A model generated the notes under the pieces. The model was not told where the DNA came from and made no database searches. It saw only the letters and a list, made by a program, of their open reading frames with translations. Made by a program: the position numbers and the translations under genes. This document shows positions 10,613 through 18,135 of a DNA stretch of 44,666 bases, in pieces (the first letter of the stretch is position 1; every line of letters starts with the position of its first letter). The stretch is from an uncultured Pseudomonadota bacterium (GTDB lineage Bacteria > Pseudomonadota > Gammaproteobacteria > Burkholderiales > Usitatibacteraceae), in the NCBI GenBank assembly GCA_937898635.1, contig CALEJW010000187.1, forward strand, positions 1 through 44,666, in the 5' to 3' direction.

Positions 10613-10879
10613 ATGCAGCTGACCCAGTCGCACATCGATTACTGGCACAAGAACCTGAGGCTCACCGCGATCCTGCTCGCCATCTGGTTCGTCGTGACCT
10701 ACCTGATGGCGTGGTTCGCCATCCCGCTGGCGGAAATCAAGATCTTCGGCTGGCCGCTGTCGTTCTACATGGCCGCCCAGGGCTCGCTCGTCGTCTACGT
10801 GGTGATCATCGGCTACTACGCCGTCGCCATGCGCAAGGCGGACCTCGAGCACGGCGTGCACGAAGGGGAGGACGAGTAA
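10613..10879 (+). CDS. DUF4212 small membrane subunit of a sodium/solute symporter
   Basis: An 88-aa protein with two membrane helices (about residues 17-37 and 53-72), the conserved N-terminal YWHKNLRLT and the amphipathic linker LAEIKIFGWPLSFYMAAQGS, all typical of DUF4212. The acidic C-terminus ends GVHEGEDE. The ATG at 10613 follows AGGAGG. Its stop overlaps the symporter start by one base (TAATG), giving translational coupling. Members of this family are encoded immediately before SLC5 symporters and are thought to be accessory subunits. Confidence 0.93.
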   Translation: MQLTQSHIDYWHKNLRLTAILLAIWFVVTYLMAWFAIPLAEIKIFGWPLSFYMAAQGSLVVYVVIIGYYAVAMRKADLEHGVHEGEDE

Positions 10880-12948
10880 TGGCCACCAGCCAGAAGAGCT
10901 TCACCCAGCAGCTCAAGAAGTACTACACCTTCTACACCGGCGGCTTCGTCGCCTTCGTGGTGGCGCTCGCGATCGCCGAGCAGATGGGCATGCCGCCGCG
11001 CTGGATCGGCTACTGCTTCCTCTTCTTCACGATCCTCCTGTACGCCGGCATCGGCATCATGAGCCGCACGGTGGAGGTCGCGGAGTACTACGTGGCGGGA
11101 CGCCGCGTGCCGGCCTTCTTCAACGGCATGGCGACCGGCGCGGACTGGATGAGCGCGGCCTCCTTCATCGGGATGGCGGGCACGCTCTACCTCACCGGCT
11201 TCCAGGGCCTTTCGTTCATCATGGGCTGGACCGGCGGCTACGTGCTGGTGGCGCTGCTGCTCGCGCCCTACCTGCGCAAGTTCGGCCAATTCACGATCCC
11301 CGACTTCCTGGGCGCGCGCTACGGCGGCAACATCGTGCGCTCCTTCGGCGTGATCGCCGCGATCCTGTGCTCCTTCACCTACGTGGTCGCGCAGATCTAC
11401 GGCGTGGGCATCATCACGAGCCGGTTCACGGGCCTCGAGTTCGGCATCGGCGTGTTCGTCGGCCTCGCGGGCATCCTGGTCTGCTCCTTCCTGGGCGGCA
11501 TGCGGGCGGTGACCTGGACCCAGGTGGCCCAGTACATCATCCTGATCGTGGCCTACATGATCCCGGTGGTCTGGCTCTCGGTGAAGCACACCGGCGTGCC
11601 GATTCCCCAGGCGGTGTACGGCAAGGTGCTCGAGCGGCTGACGGAGCGCGAGAAGCAGCTCACGGCCGATCCCAAGGAGCAGGAAGTCCGCAAGATCTTC
11701 GCCGACCGCGCCAAGGCGGCCGACGACAAGCTCAAGGCGTTGCCCGCGAGCTTCGAGACGGAAAGGGCGGCGGCCGCGAAGAAGGTCGAGGACCTGCGCG
11801 CCGGCGCCGCGCCGAAGGCGGAGCTCGACGCCGCCGAGGCCGCGCTCAAGGGCTTCCCGGCCTCGCCCGACGCGGCGAAGGAGAAGTGGACCAAGGACAA
11901 GGCCGGCGCCACGGCCCGCACGGCGCCTCCCCGGCCGCACGCGACGCCCTATCCCGGCAAGGACGAGGCAGCGCGCGACACCGCGAGGCTCAACTTCATC
12001 GGCGTCGTCTTCTGCATGATGTTCGGGACCGCCGCGCTGCCGCACATCCTGATGCGCTACTACACGACGCCGTCGGTGCAGGAAGCCCGCGTCTCGGTGT
12101 TCTGGTCGCTCTTCTTCATCTTCCTGCTCTACTTCACGGCGCCTGCGCTGGCGGTGCTCGCGAAGTTCGACGTGTACACGCTGGTCGTCGGCAAGGCCTT
12201 CGCGGAGTTGCCACGATGGGTGAACGCGTGGCAGTCGGTGGACGCATCCCTCCTGAGCATCGTCGACATCAACAAGGACGGGATCGTGCAGCTCGCGGAA
12301 ATCGTGATCGGCGGCGACATCATCGTGCTGGCCACTCCCGAGATCGCGGGCCTGCCGTACGTGATTTCCGGTCTCGTGGCGGCCGGCGGTCTCGCGGCGG
12401 CGCTCTCGACCGCGGACGGACTCCTGCTCACGATCGCGAACGCGCTCTCGCACGACCTCTACTACAAGATGATCAACCCCAACGCCTCCCCGACCATGCG
12501 CATCACGGTCGCGAAGGCGCTGCTGCTGGTGGTGGCCATCATCGCGGCGTACGTGACCTCGCTCAAGCCGGGCAACATCCTGTTCCTGGTGGGAGCGGCG
12601 TTCTCGATGGCGGCCTCGGCCTTCTTCCCGGCGCTGGTGATGGGGATCTTCTGGAAACGGGCGTCGAAGTGGGGCGCGATCTCCGGGATCATCGCGGGAC
12701 TGGGCGTGTGCCTTTACTACATGGTGCACACCTACCCGACCTTCATCTCCTGGTTCGGCACGACGCCCATGACCAAGTGGTTCGGGCTGGAGCCGATCTC
12801 GGCCGGCATGTTCGGGGTGCCGGTGGGCATCGTGACGATCTGGATCGTGAGCCTGCTCACCCCGGCGCCGGAAAAGGAAGTGCAGGAGCTGGTGGACCAC
12901 GTCCGCTACCCGAGTCTCGCGGGCGACATCGACACGCGCGGCACCTGA
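10879..12948 (+). CDS. Sodium/solute (acetate-type) symporter, VC_2705 subfamily
   Basis: A 689-aa SLC5 symporter with about 13 membrane helices. It matches the cation-acetate symporter group: YYVAGRRVP at ~71-78, GADWMSAASFIGMAG at ~87-101, and the DUF4212 partner just upstream. It is longer than ActP (~550 aa) because of a hydrophilic stretch at ~240-368, rich in Ala, Lys, Asp and Glu, and predicted helical. A second insertion region carries DINKDGIVQLAE at 463-474, a canonical 12-residue EF-hand loop. Together with acs and the CrbS/R-like genes it probably imports acetate or a related carboxylate. A strong terminator follows. Transport specificity is inferred. I leave the symbol empty because actP is a different subfamily. 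Confidence 0.93.
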   Translation: MATSQKSFTQQLKKYYTFYTGGFVAFVVALAIAEQMGMPPRWIGYCFLFFTILLYAGIGIMSRTVEVAEYYVAGRRVPAFFNGMATGADWMSAASFIGMAGTLYLTGFQGLSFIMGWTGGYVLVALLLAPYLRKFGQFTIPDFLGARYGGNIVRSFGVIAAILCSFTYVVAQIYGVGIITSRFTGLEFGIGVFVGLAGILVCSFLGGMRAVTWTQVAQYIILIVAYMIPVVWLSVKHTGVPIPQAVYGKVLERLTEREKQLTADPKEQEVRKIFADRAKAADDKLKALPASFETERAAAAKKVEDLRAGAAPKAELDAAEAALKGFPASPDAAKEKWTKDKAGATARTAPPRPHATPYPGKDEAARDTARLNFIGVVFCMMFGTAALPHILMRYYTTPSVQEARVSVFWSLFFIFLLYFTAPALAVLAKFDVYTLVVGKAFAELPRWVNAWQSVDASLLSIVDINKDGIVQLAEIVIGGDIIVLATPEIAGLPYVISGLVAAGGLAAALSTADGLLLTIANALSHDLYYKMINPNASPTMRITVAKALLLVVAIIAAYVTSLKPGNILFLVGAAFSMAASAFFPALVMGIFWKRASKWGAISGIIAGLGVCLYYMVHTYPTFISWFGTTPMTKWFGLEPISAGMFGVPVGIVTIWIVSLLTPAPEKEVQELVDHVRYPSLAGDIDTRGT

Positions 12949-12972
12949 GCCTCGGCTCGCGTGGCACAATTG

Positions 12973-13001
12973 GGCCCGCGCCATCCGGCGCGGGCCTTTT
13001 T
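12973..13001 (+). terminator. Rho-independent terminator after the symporter
   Basis: A perfect 10-bp stem GGCCCGCGCC/GGCGCGGGCC with loop ATCC, followed by TTTTT at 12997-13001. It ends the acetate-module transcript. Confidence 0.92.
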
Positions 13002-13006
13002 CGTTC

Positions 13007-13291
13007 ATGGAACCGGAACTCCTCCTCAGGGCCCTCAAGGCCGTCGTGGAAGTCGCGGGATTCGCCTACCTCGGGCAGGGCATGGTCGCGGTCTTTTCCG
13101 GCTCCCGCCGCGAGCAGAACGTGATCTACCAGGTCTTCCGGATCGTGACGGGACCGGTCACGCGCGCGACCCGCTTCCTGATGCCGCGCTTCATCCCCGA
13201 CCGGCACATCCCGTTCATCGCCTTCGGCCTGCTCCTGTGGGCCTGGATCTTCCTGATTCTCGGGCTCGCGAGCCTCGTGCGGGGCGGCTAG
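13007..13291 (+). CDS. Small membrane protein of unknown function
   Basis: A 94-aa protein with a likely membrane helix at ~69-90 and a moderately hydrophobic, amphipathic N-terminal third. The middle is basic (SGSRREQN, TRATRFLMPR). I recognise no domain. It is 10 bases ahead of lptG and on the same strand. The ATG at 13007 lies only 6 bases after the T-run of the symporter terminator and has no Shine-Dalgarno sequence, so either the message is leaderless or the true start lies further in. Length, codon use and absence of stops support a real gene. Confidence 0.6.
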   Translation: MEPELLLRALKAVVEVAGFAYLGQGMVAVFSGSRREQNVIYQVFRIVTGPVTRATRFLMPRFIPDRHIPFIAFGLLLWAWIFLILGLASLVRGG

Positions 13292-13301
13292 CCGGCGGGC
13301 G

Positions 13302-14369
13302 ATGCTCTTCCGCTACTTCGCCCGGGAGATCCTCGCCACGAGCCTTCTGGTGCTCCTGGCCCTCCTCGCGCTCTTCGGCTTCTTCGACCTCGTGCGGGAG
13401 CTGGACGACGTGGGACGCGGCGGCTACCGCCTGGGGGTCATGATCGGCTACGTGCTGCTCTCCTTGCCGTCGCATGCCTACGTCCTGCTTCCGGCCGCGG
13501 CGCTCATCGGGACCCTCTTCGCGCTCGCGCGCATGTCCGACCAGTCCGAGCTCACCGTGATGCGCTCCTCGGGACTGTCGATCCTGCAGCTGGCGGGGCA
13601 CGTGGCCGGGGCGGGCTTCGTGGTCGCCGTGGCGACGCTCGCGGTCGGCGAGTTCGTCACCCCCTTCACCGAGGAGGCGGCCAAGAGCCTGAGGCTCAAG
13701 GCCACGAGCTCGATCGTCGCGCGCGAGTTCCGCTCGGGCTTCTGGGTAAAGGACGACCGCAGCTTCGTGAACATCCAGGACGTGACGGCCGACACCGAGC
13801 TCCTCGACCTCAAGATCTACCGCTTCGACGAGGCCTTCCGCCTCGCCTCGATCAGCCGGGCCGCCAAGGCGACCTACGAGGGCGCGAACCGCTGGTCGCT
13901 TTCCGGCGTGGAGGTCACCCGCTTCGAAGGCGAGAGGGCGGCGCTGGAGCACCTGCCCGCGGCCACGTGGAACTCGGTTCTCACGCCGGACATCCTGTCG
14001 GTTCTGAAGATCGTCCCGGAGCGGATGTCGGTGCTGAATCTCGCGGCCTACATCGAGCACCTTCGCGACAACCGGCAGAAATCGACGCGCTTCGAGATCG
14101 CGCTGTGGCAGAAGGCGCTCTACCCGGTCGCCGCCATCGTGATGATGTTGCTTGCCATCCCCTTCGCGATCCAGTCGCAGCGCACCGGCGGGACCGGCGC
14201 GAAGATCGTGCTGGGCATCCTTCTCGGGCTGGGATTCCACTTCGCGGGAAGGCTCTTCTCCCACGTGGGGCTGCTCAACGACTGGCCGGCGGCCTTCTCG
14301 GCGGGGATGCCCACGCTCATCTTCCTGGCGGTCGCCACGGCAGGGCTCGCGCTCGCGGAGCGGCGCTAG
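13302..14369 (+). CDS. lptG: LPS export ABC transporter permease LptG
   Basis: A 355-aa YjgP/YjgQ-family permease. LptG with LptF and LptB2 extracts lipopolysaccharide from the inner membrane and feeds the LptCA bridge. Seen: N-terminal FRYFAREI, helices at ~10-33, 50-75 and 97-118, a periplasmic beta-rich domain (about 130-265) and three C-terminal helices from ~270 on, including ALWQKALYPVAAIVMMLLA. The N-terminal sequence fits LptG better than LptF. LptF, normally adjacent, is not in this window. The TAG stop overlaps the convergent RDD gene's TAG in the tetranucleotide CTAG. Confidence 0.92.
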   Translation: MLFRYFAREILATSLLVLLALLALFGFFDLVRELDDVGRGGYRLGVMIGYVLLSLPSHAYVLLPAAALIGTLFALARMSDQSELTVMRSSGLSILQLAGHVAGAGFVVAVATLAVGEFVTPFTEEAAKSLRLKATSSIVAREFRSGFWVKDDRSFVNIQDVTADTELLDLKIYRFDEAFRLASISRAAKATYEGANRWSLSGVEVTRFEGERAALEHLPAATWNSVLTPDILSVLKIVPERMSVLNLAAYIEHLRDNRQKSTRFEIALWQKALYPVAAIVMMLLAIPFAIQSQRTGGTGAKIVLGILLGLGFHFAGRLFSHVGLLNDWPAAFSAGMPTLIFLAVATAGLALAERR

Positions 14370-14806
14370 GCCCGCCTGCCCTCGTCCCGGGCGTCCGCAA
14401 GGCGGGTCCCGGAAAGGCGGTCATGCAGGTACTGCCCCTCGCGGTCCGCGAGCGCCCAGAGAAAACCCAGTCCCAGGGCAGCCGCGCCCGCCAGCGCCAA
14501 CATGTACCGCCGGATCGCGACCGCGGTGCCCACGGGCCCGCCCGCCGCGGACTCCAGGCGGATGTTCCAGGTTTTCATGGCGAGCGTCTGTCCCCCGCGG
14601 GACCAGAAGCCCACGAGGTACGCGCCGACGACCACGACGACATAGGCCTGGAGGAGATGGCGGCGCACGCCCGCCGTGGCGTCGCCCGCGAGCGCGAGGA
14701 ACGGGAAGGTGGCGACCAGGACGAGCGCGCAGAGGATGATCGATTCGTAGGCGGCGCAGGCCAGCCGGCGCGCGAGACCGGGAACGCGCGGCGAGGGCGC
14801 GGCCAT
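14366..14806 (-). CDS. RDD family membrane protein
   Basis: A 146-aa RDD-domain protein. Visible features are the first-helix motif GLARRLACAAYESIIL, a second helix with VVVVVGAYLVGFWSRGGQTLAMK (TLGMK-like motif), and the C-terminal HDRLSGTRL. RDD proteins are small integral membrane proteins; some act in Na+/H+ antiport, but most have unknown roles. The start overlaps the DUF3106 stop by 3 bases. It is the last gene of the sigma-factor operon. Confidence 0.9.
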   Translation of the reverse strand: MAAPSPRVPGLARRLACAAYESIILCALVLVATFPFLALAGDATAGVRRHLLQAYVVVVVGAYLVGFWSRGGQTLAMKTWNIRLESAAGGPVGTAVAIRRYMLALAGAAALGLGFLWALADREGQYLHDRLSGTRLADARDEGRRA

Positions 14807-15225
14807 CAGGGGCGTTCCGTCGGCGTCTCCGGGCCCCGATCGGATCGTCTCTCCAGCCAGCGCTCGCGAAGCTCGTGCTGCTTGGACGGCGGGAGCTTGC
14901 GCAGCCCCTTGAAGGTCTCGCGGGCGGCCTTGCGTTGTTCCGGGGACATCGCCGCCCAGTCGCGGATGCGTTCCTGGAACCGATCCTGCTGGATCGGGCG
15001 CATTTTCGGGAACTGCCGCGCGGCCGACATGAGCCGCTTCTGCTGGTAGCCCGGAAGCTTGTCCCAGTCGGGCGCGAGTGGGGACAGGACTTCCTGGTCC
15101 CCGGGCGACAGTTTCGACCAGGGCGTGCGGGGTGTGGTCCTGGAATCCGGGCCGGCGGGGTAGGCGGCCAGCGTGGCGCAGGCGGCAAGTACTCCTAGAA
15201 GGAGCCGGAAGCGCTCTTGAGCCAC
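14806..15225 (-). CDS. DUF3106 domain protein, probable lipoprotein
   Basis: A 139-aa protein with a lipoprotein-type signal: short basic start (Arg5, Arg7), hydrophobic LLLGVL and lipobox LAAC with Cys17. The mature part has the DUF3106 pattern of repeated Trp/Leu motifs: WSKLSPGDQEVLSPLAPDW, LPGYQQKRLMSAARQF and WAAMSPEQRKAARETFKGL. I chose the GTG at 15225, which overlaps the upstream DUF3619 gene by 31 bases; a longer open frame upstream lacks a believable start. Function unknown; being in a sigma-factor operon suggests an envelope or stress role. Confidence 0.82.
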   Translation of the reverse strand: MAQERFRLLLGVLAACATLAAYPAGPDSRTTPRTPWSKLSPGDQEVLSPLAPDWDKLPGYQQKRLMSAARQFPKMRPIQQDRFQERIRDWAAMSPEQRKAARETFKGLRKLPPSKQHELRERWLERRSDRGPETPTERP

Positions 15226-15572
15226 TTGTCGAAGTCCTTGTCCAGGAACGCGTCGATCGGGAGTTCGCCGGTCAGGAGCTGGGCGTCCAGCTCGCCCAGG
15301 TCGACCTCGGGCGCGGCCGTCTTGGCGACCAGGGTGGCCAGGAGGAAGGCGAGGGGCAGCCACAGCAGCGCTTGCTGGAGGATCGAGTACTTGAGGGTCT
15401 GCGCCGTGGTCGCGCCCATGGTGACGAGACCGAAGAGCCGCACCGGCTCGCGCCAGGCGTCGAGCGCGCGCAGGCGCGCCGAACGCAGGCGCGTGGCCTG
15501 GATTTCCCCCACGTTCCCGGCCGAACGCTCGAGCCAGGGCCGCAGCTTCTGTCCAAAGTCCTTTTCATTCAT
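15195..15572 (-). CDS. DUF3619 family protein
   Basis: A 125-aa protein starting MNEKDFGQKL. It has an amphipathic N-terminal half rich in Arg/Leu, one membrane helix at ~73-92 (LLWLPLAFLLATLVA) and an acidic C-terminus with GELPIDAFLDKDFDKWL. This layout matches DUF3619 proteins, which follow an ECF-like sigma gene in many betaproteobacteria. One membrane helix plus a cytoplasmic N-terminal segment would suit an anti-sigma-like partner, but this is inference. Start overlaps the sigma stop by 4 bases (ATGA). Confidence 0.85.
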   Translation of the reverse strand: MNEKDFGQKLRPWLERSAGNVGEIQATRLRSARLRALDAWREPVRLFGLVTMGATTAQTLKYSILQQALLWLPLAFLLATLVAKTAAPEVDLGELDAQLLTGELPIDAFLDKDFDKWLKSASGSF

Positions 15573-16135
15573 AGGGTTATGCCTCTTGATCTCAGGATCT
15601 TCGCCAATGCGTGCGTCGCCCGGGAGCAGTGCGTCTTTACACTGCCTTCCGAGCACCCCATGGCCCTGGCCGTCTCGCTGACATCGAAGTCCTCCCAATA
15701 ACGCAGCAGGAAGGCCTGCCGTTGACGCTCGGGAAGCGTCCGGACCGCCTCTTCGATGATCTCCATCACCTGCGATTGCTCCAGGCGGTCGGCAGGGGAG
15801 GCGGGGAGATTTCCGTTGTCCTCGACCTCGAAGGTCTCCAGGGGATCGGCCTCGTCATCGTCTCCCGTGAGCCCCAGCGAGGACCAGAGGGAAGTCCACG
15901 CCGAACGGACCCGGTTGCGCCGGAAATGATCGCGGATCCCGTTCTGGAGGATGCGCTGGAAAAGGAGCGGAAGCTCCACCGGGGGGCGGGCGGCGTAGTT
16001 CTCCGCGAGCTTCATCATCGCGTCCTGGACGATATCGAGCGCCGCGTCCTCGTTCTGGACCGAGAACACGCATTGCTTGAATGCCCGCCGCTCCACCGAG
16101 GCGAGGAAGTCGGACAGTTCTTTTCTCGTGGCCAG
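15569..16135 (-). CDS. RNA polymerase sigma-70 family (ECF-like) factor, probable CTG start
   Basis: A 188-aa sigma factor if translation begins at CTG 16135, or 175 aa from GTG 16096. Region 2 contains AALDIVQDAMMKLAENY and LFQRILQNGIRDHFRRN; region 4 contains LPERQRQAFLLRYWEDFDVSETARAMGCSEGSVKTH. I favour the CTG because it is preceded by GGGAGG with 5 bases spacing, while GTG 16096 has no ribosome site. The extra residues (ATRKELSDFLAS) also resemble the usual N-terminus of this betaproteobacterial family. It heads the DUF3619-DUF3106-RDD operon, divergent from ilvI. The linker between regions 2 and 4 is long and acidic (DDDEADPLETFEVED). Confidence 0.9.
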   Translation of the reverse strand: MATRKELSDFLASVERRAFKQCVFSVQNEDAALDIVQDAMMKLAENYAARPPVELPLLFQRILQNGIRDHFRRNRVRSAWTSLWSSLGLTGDDDEADPLETFEVEDNGNLPASPADRLEQSQVMEIIEEAVRTLPERQRQAFLLRYWEDFDVSETARAMGCSEGSVKTHCSRATHALAKILRSRGITL

Positions 16136-16146
16136 GGCGTCCTCCC
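16133..16146 (-). promoter_or_regulatory. Shine-Dalgarno and CTG start of the sigma gene
   Basis: Leftward GGGAGG (16146-16141), 5-base spacer, CTG (16135-16133). This site decides the start; no ATG, GTG or TTG in frame lies nearby upstream. Confidence 0.55.
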
Positions 16147-16178
16147 GCGGGCCGAACGCCTCGGCCCGCGTCGCCGCG

Positions 16179-16187
16179 ACTATAGCA
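16179..16187 (-). promoter_or_regulatory. Extended -10 promoter of the sigma operon
   Basis: Leftward TGC-TATAGT (16187-16179). Predicted start near 16172, leaving a leader of about 36 nt to the CTG. Confidence 0.5.
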
Positions 16188-16242
16188 AACGCTCCCGGGC
16201 GCTCCGGGTGCGCGCCCCGGGCCTTTTGCGCGGCCGTTCGGC

Positions 16243-16271
16243 TTGACCAATCCCGACCTCCCGGCTAATGT
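16243..16271 (+). promoter_or_regulatory. Promoter of ilvI-ilvH-ilvC
   Basis: TTGACC (16243-16248), 17 bases, TAATGT (16266-16271). Predicted start near 16278, so the leader is only ~36 nt and has no room for an attenuator peptide. Confidence 0.5.
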
Positions 16272-16313
16272 TCTAGGTTCCCCTTTTCAAAACTTCCCGA
16301 TTTACAAGGCCTT

Positions 16314-18062
16314 ATGGAACTCAAGCTCCCCCCGCTCGCGGAAACCGGCGAAACCCTCACGGGCGCCGAGATCGCCATCCGCTGCCTGCAGGAGGAGAAG
16401 GTCGAGTTCGTCTTCGGCTACCCGGGAGGGGCTGTCCTCTTCATCTACGACGCCCTCTTCAACCAGAAGAAGGTGAAGCACATCCTCGTGCGGCACGAGC
16501 AGGGCGCCCTCCACGCGGCAGACGGGTACGCCCGCGCCACCGGCCGGCCGGGGGTCGCGCTGGTGACCAGCGGGCCGGGCGTGACCAACGCCGTCACCGG
16601 CATCGCCACGGCCTACATGGATTCCATCCCCCTCGTGGTGATCACGGGCCAGGTGCCGACGCGGGCCATTGGCGAGGACGCCTTCCAGGAATGCGACACC
16701 GTGGGCATCACGCGGCCCTGCGTGAAGCACAATTTCCTCGTGAAGGACGTGAACGAGCTCGCGATCACGATCAAGAAGGCCTTCCACATCGCGACCACGG
16801 GCCGGCCCGGCCCGGTGCTCGTCGACATCCCGAAGGACGTGTCGCAGCAGTCGGCGCGGTTCCACTATCCCGAGAAGATCCACCTGCGCTCCTACAGCCC
16901 GGTGGTGAAGGGACACGGCGGACAGATCAAGAAGGCGCTCCAGCTGCTGCTGGAGGCGCGGCGGCCCATGATCTACGTGGGCGGCGGCGCGATCCTGGGC
17001 GAGGCCTCCGGCGAGGTGACCGAGCTGGTGCGGCTCCTCGGCTACCCGTGCACCAACACGCTCATGGGCCTGGGCGCCTTCCCGGCCTCCGACAAGCGGT
17101 TCGTGGGCATGCTCGGCATGCACGGCACGGTCGAAGCCAACATGGCCATGCAGAACTGCGACGTGCTGCTCGCGGTGGGCGCGCGTTTCGACGACCGCGT
17201 CATCGGCAACCCGGCGCACTTCGCCGCGGGCAGCGCCAGCCGCAAGATCATCCACATCGACGTCGATCCCTCGTCGATCTCCAAGCGCGTGCGCGTCGAC
17301 GTGCCCATCGTCGGCCACGTGAAGGACGTGCTGGGCGAGATGCTCGCGCTCCTGAAGGCCGCGAAGACGGGGCCCGACGCGGCCGCGCTCGGCGCCTGGT
17401 GGGACCAGATCGCGGCCTGGCGCGCCAAGGATTGCCTGAAATACGACCGCGCCTCCCCGATCATCAAGCCGCAGTTCGTGATCGAGAAGCTCTGGGAAGT
17501 CACGAAGGGCGAGGCGATCGTGACGTCCGACGTCGGCCAGCACCAGATGTGGGCCGCGCAGTTCTACCGTTTCGAGAAGCCGCGCCGCTGGATCAACTCC
17601 GGCGGCCTCGGGACCATGGGCGTCGGGCTTCCCTATGCGATGGGGGCCAAGCTCGCGTTCCCGGACGCGGACGTGGCCTGCGTGACCGGCGAGGCGTCCG
17701 TGCAGATGTGCATCCAGGAGCTCTCCACCTGCAAGCAGTACCACCTGCCCGTGAAGCTCGTGAACCTCAACAACCGCTACATGGGCATGGTCCGCCAGTG
17801 GCAGGAGTTCTTCCACGGGAACCGCTACAGCGAGTCCTACATGGACGCGCTGCCCGACTTCGTGAAGCTCGCCGAGGCCTATGGCCACGTCGGCATGCGC
17901 GTGGAGAAGCCCGCCGACGTCGAGGGAGCGCTGCGCGAGGCCTTCGCGCAGAAGGACCGCCTCGTGTTCCTCGACATCATCACGGACCAGACCGAGAACG
18001 TCTTCCCGATGGTGCCCGGCGGCAAGGGCATGTCGGAAATGATCCTCGCGGAAGACCTGTAG
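16314..18062 (+). CDS. ilvI: Acetolactate synthase, large (catalytic) subunit
   Basis: A 582-aa thiamine-diphosphate enzyme that condenses two pyruvates to acetolactate, or pyruvate with 2-oxobutyrate, for valine, leucine and isoleucine. Domains: N-terminal TPP pyrimidine domain with catalytic E62 in RHEQGALHAADGYAR, central FAD-linked domain (about 205-340), C-terminal TPP diphosphate domain. The Mg/TPP motif reads GEAS at 459-462 instead of the classic GDGS; Glu for Asp is, as I recall, usual in betaproteobacteria, but the Ala is odd. The following LNNRYMGMVRQWQ is intact. Forms a complex with the regulatory subunit encoded 73 bases downstream. Confidence 0.96.
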   Translation: MELKLPPLAETGETLTGAEIAIRCLQEEKVEFVFGYPGGAVLFIYDALFNQKKVKHILVRHEQGALHAADGYARATGRPGVALVTSGPGVTNAVTGIATAYMDSIPLVVITGQVPTRAIGEDAFQECDTVGITRPCVKHNFLVKDVNELAITIKKAFHIATTGRPGPVLVDIPKDVSQQSARFHYPEKIHLRSYSPVVKGHGGQIKKALQLLLEARRPMIYVGGGAILGEASGEVTELVRLLGYPCTNTLMGLGAFPASDKRFVGMLGMHGTVEANMAMQNCDVLLAVGARFDDRVIGNPAHFAAGSASRKIIHIDVDPSSISKRVRVDVPIVGHVKDVLGEMLALLKAAKTGPDAAALGAWWDQIAAWRAKDCLKYDRASPIIKPQFVIEKLWEVTKGEAIVTSDVGQHQMWAAQFYRFEKPRRWINSGGLGTMGVGLPYAMGAKLAFPDADVACVTGEASVQMCIQELSTCKQYHLPVKLVNLNNRYMGMVRQWQEFFHGNRYSESYMDALPDFVKLAEAYGHVGMRVEKPADVEGALREAFAQKDRLVFLDIITDQTENVFPMVPGGKGMSEMILAEDL

Positions 18063-18135
18063 CACCGCCCGGCACGGCGCCTCGCGGCGCCCGGCCGGAC
18101 GCCCGCCCCCGCGAGCCCACTCCCCATCCCAGCCC

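Noticed and set aside
16272..16313. Attenuator leader before ilvI
   Set aside because: Only ~36 nt between predicted start and ATG; no short ORF with Val/Leu/Ile codons.
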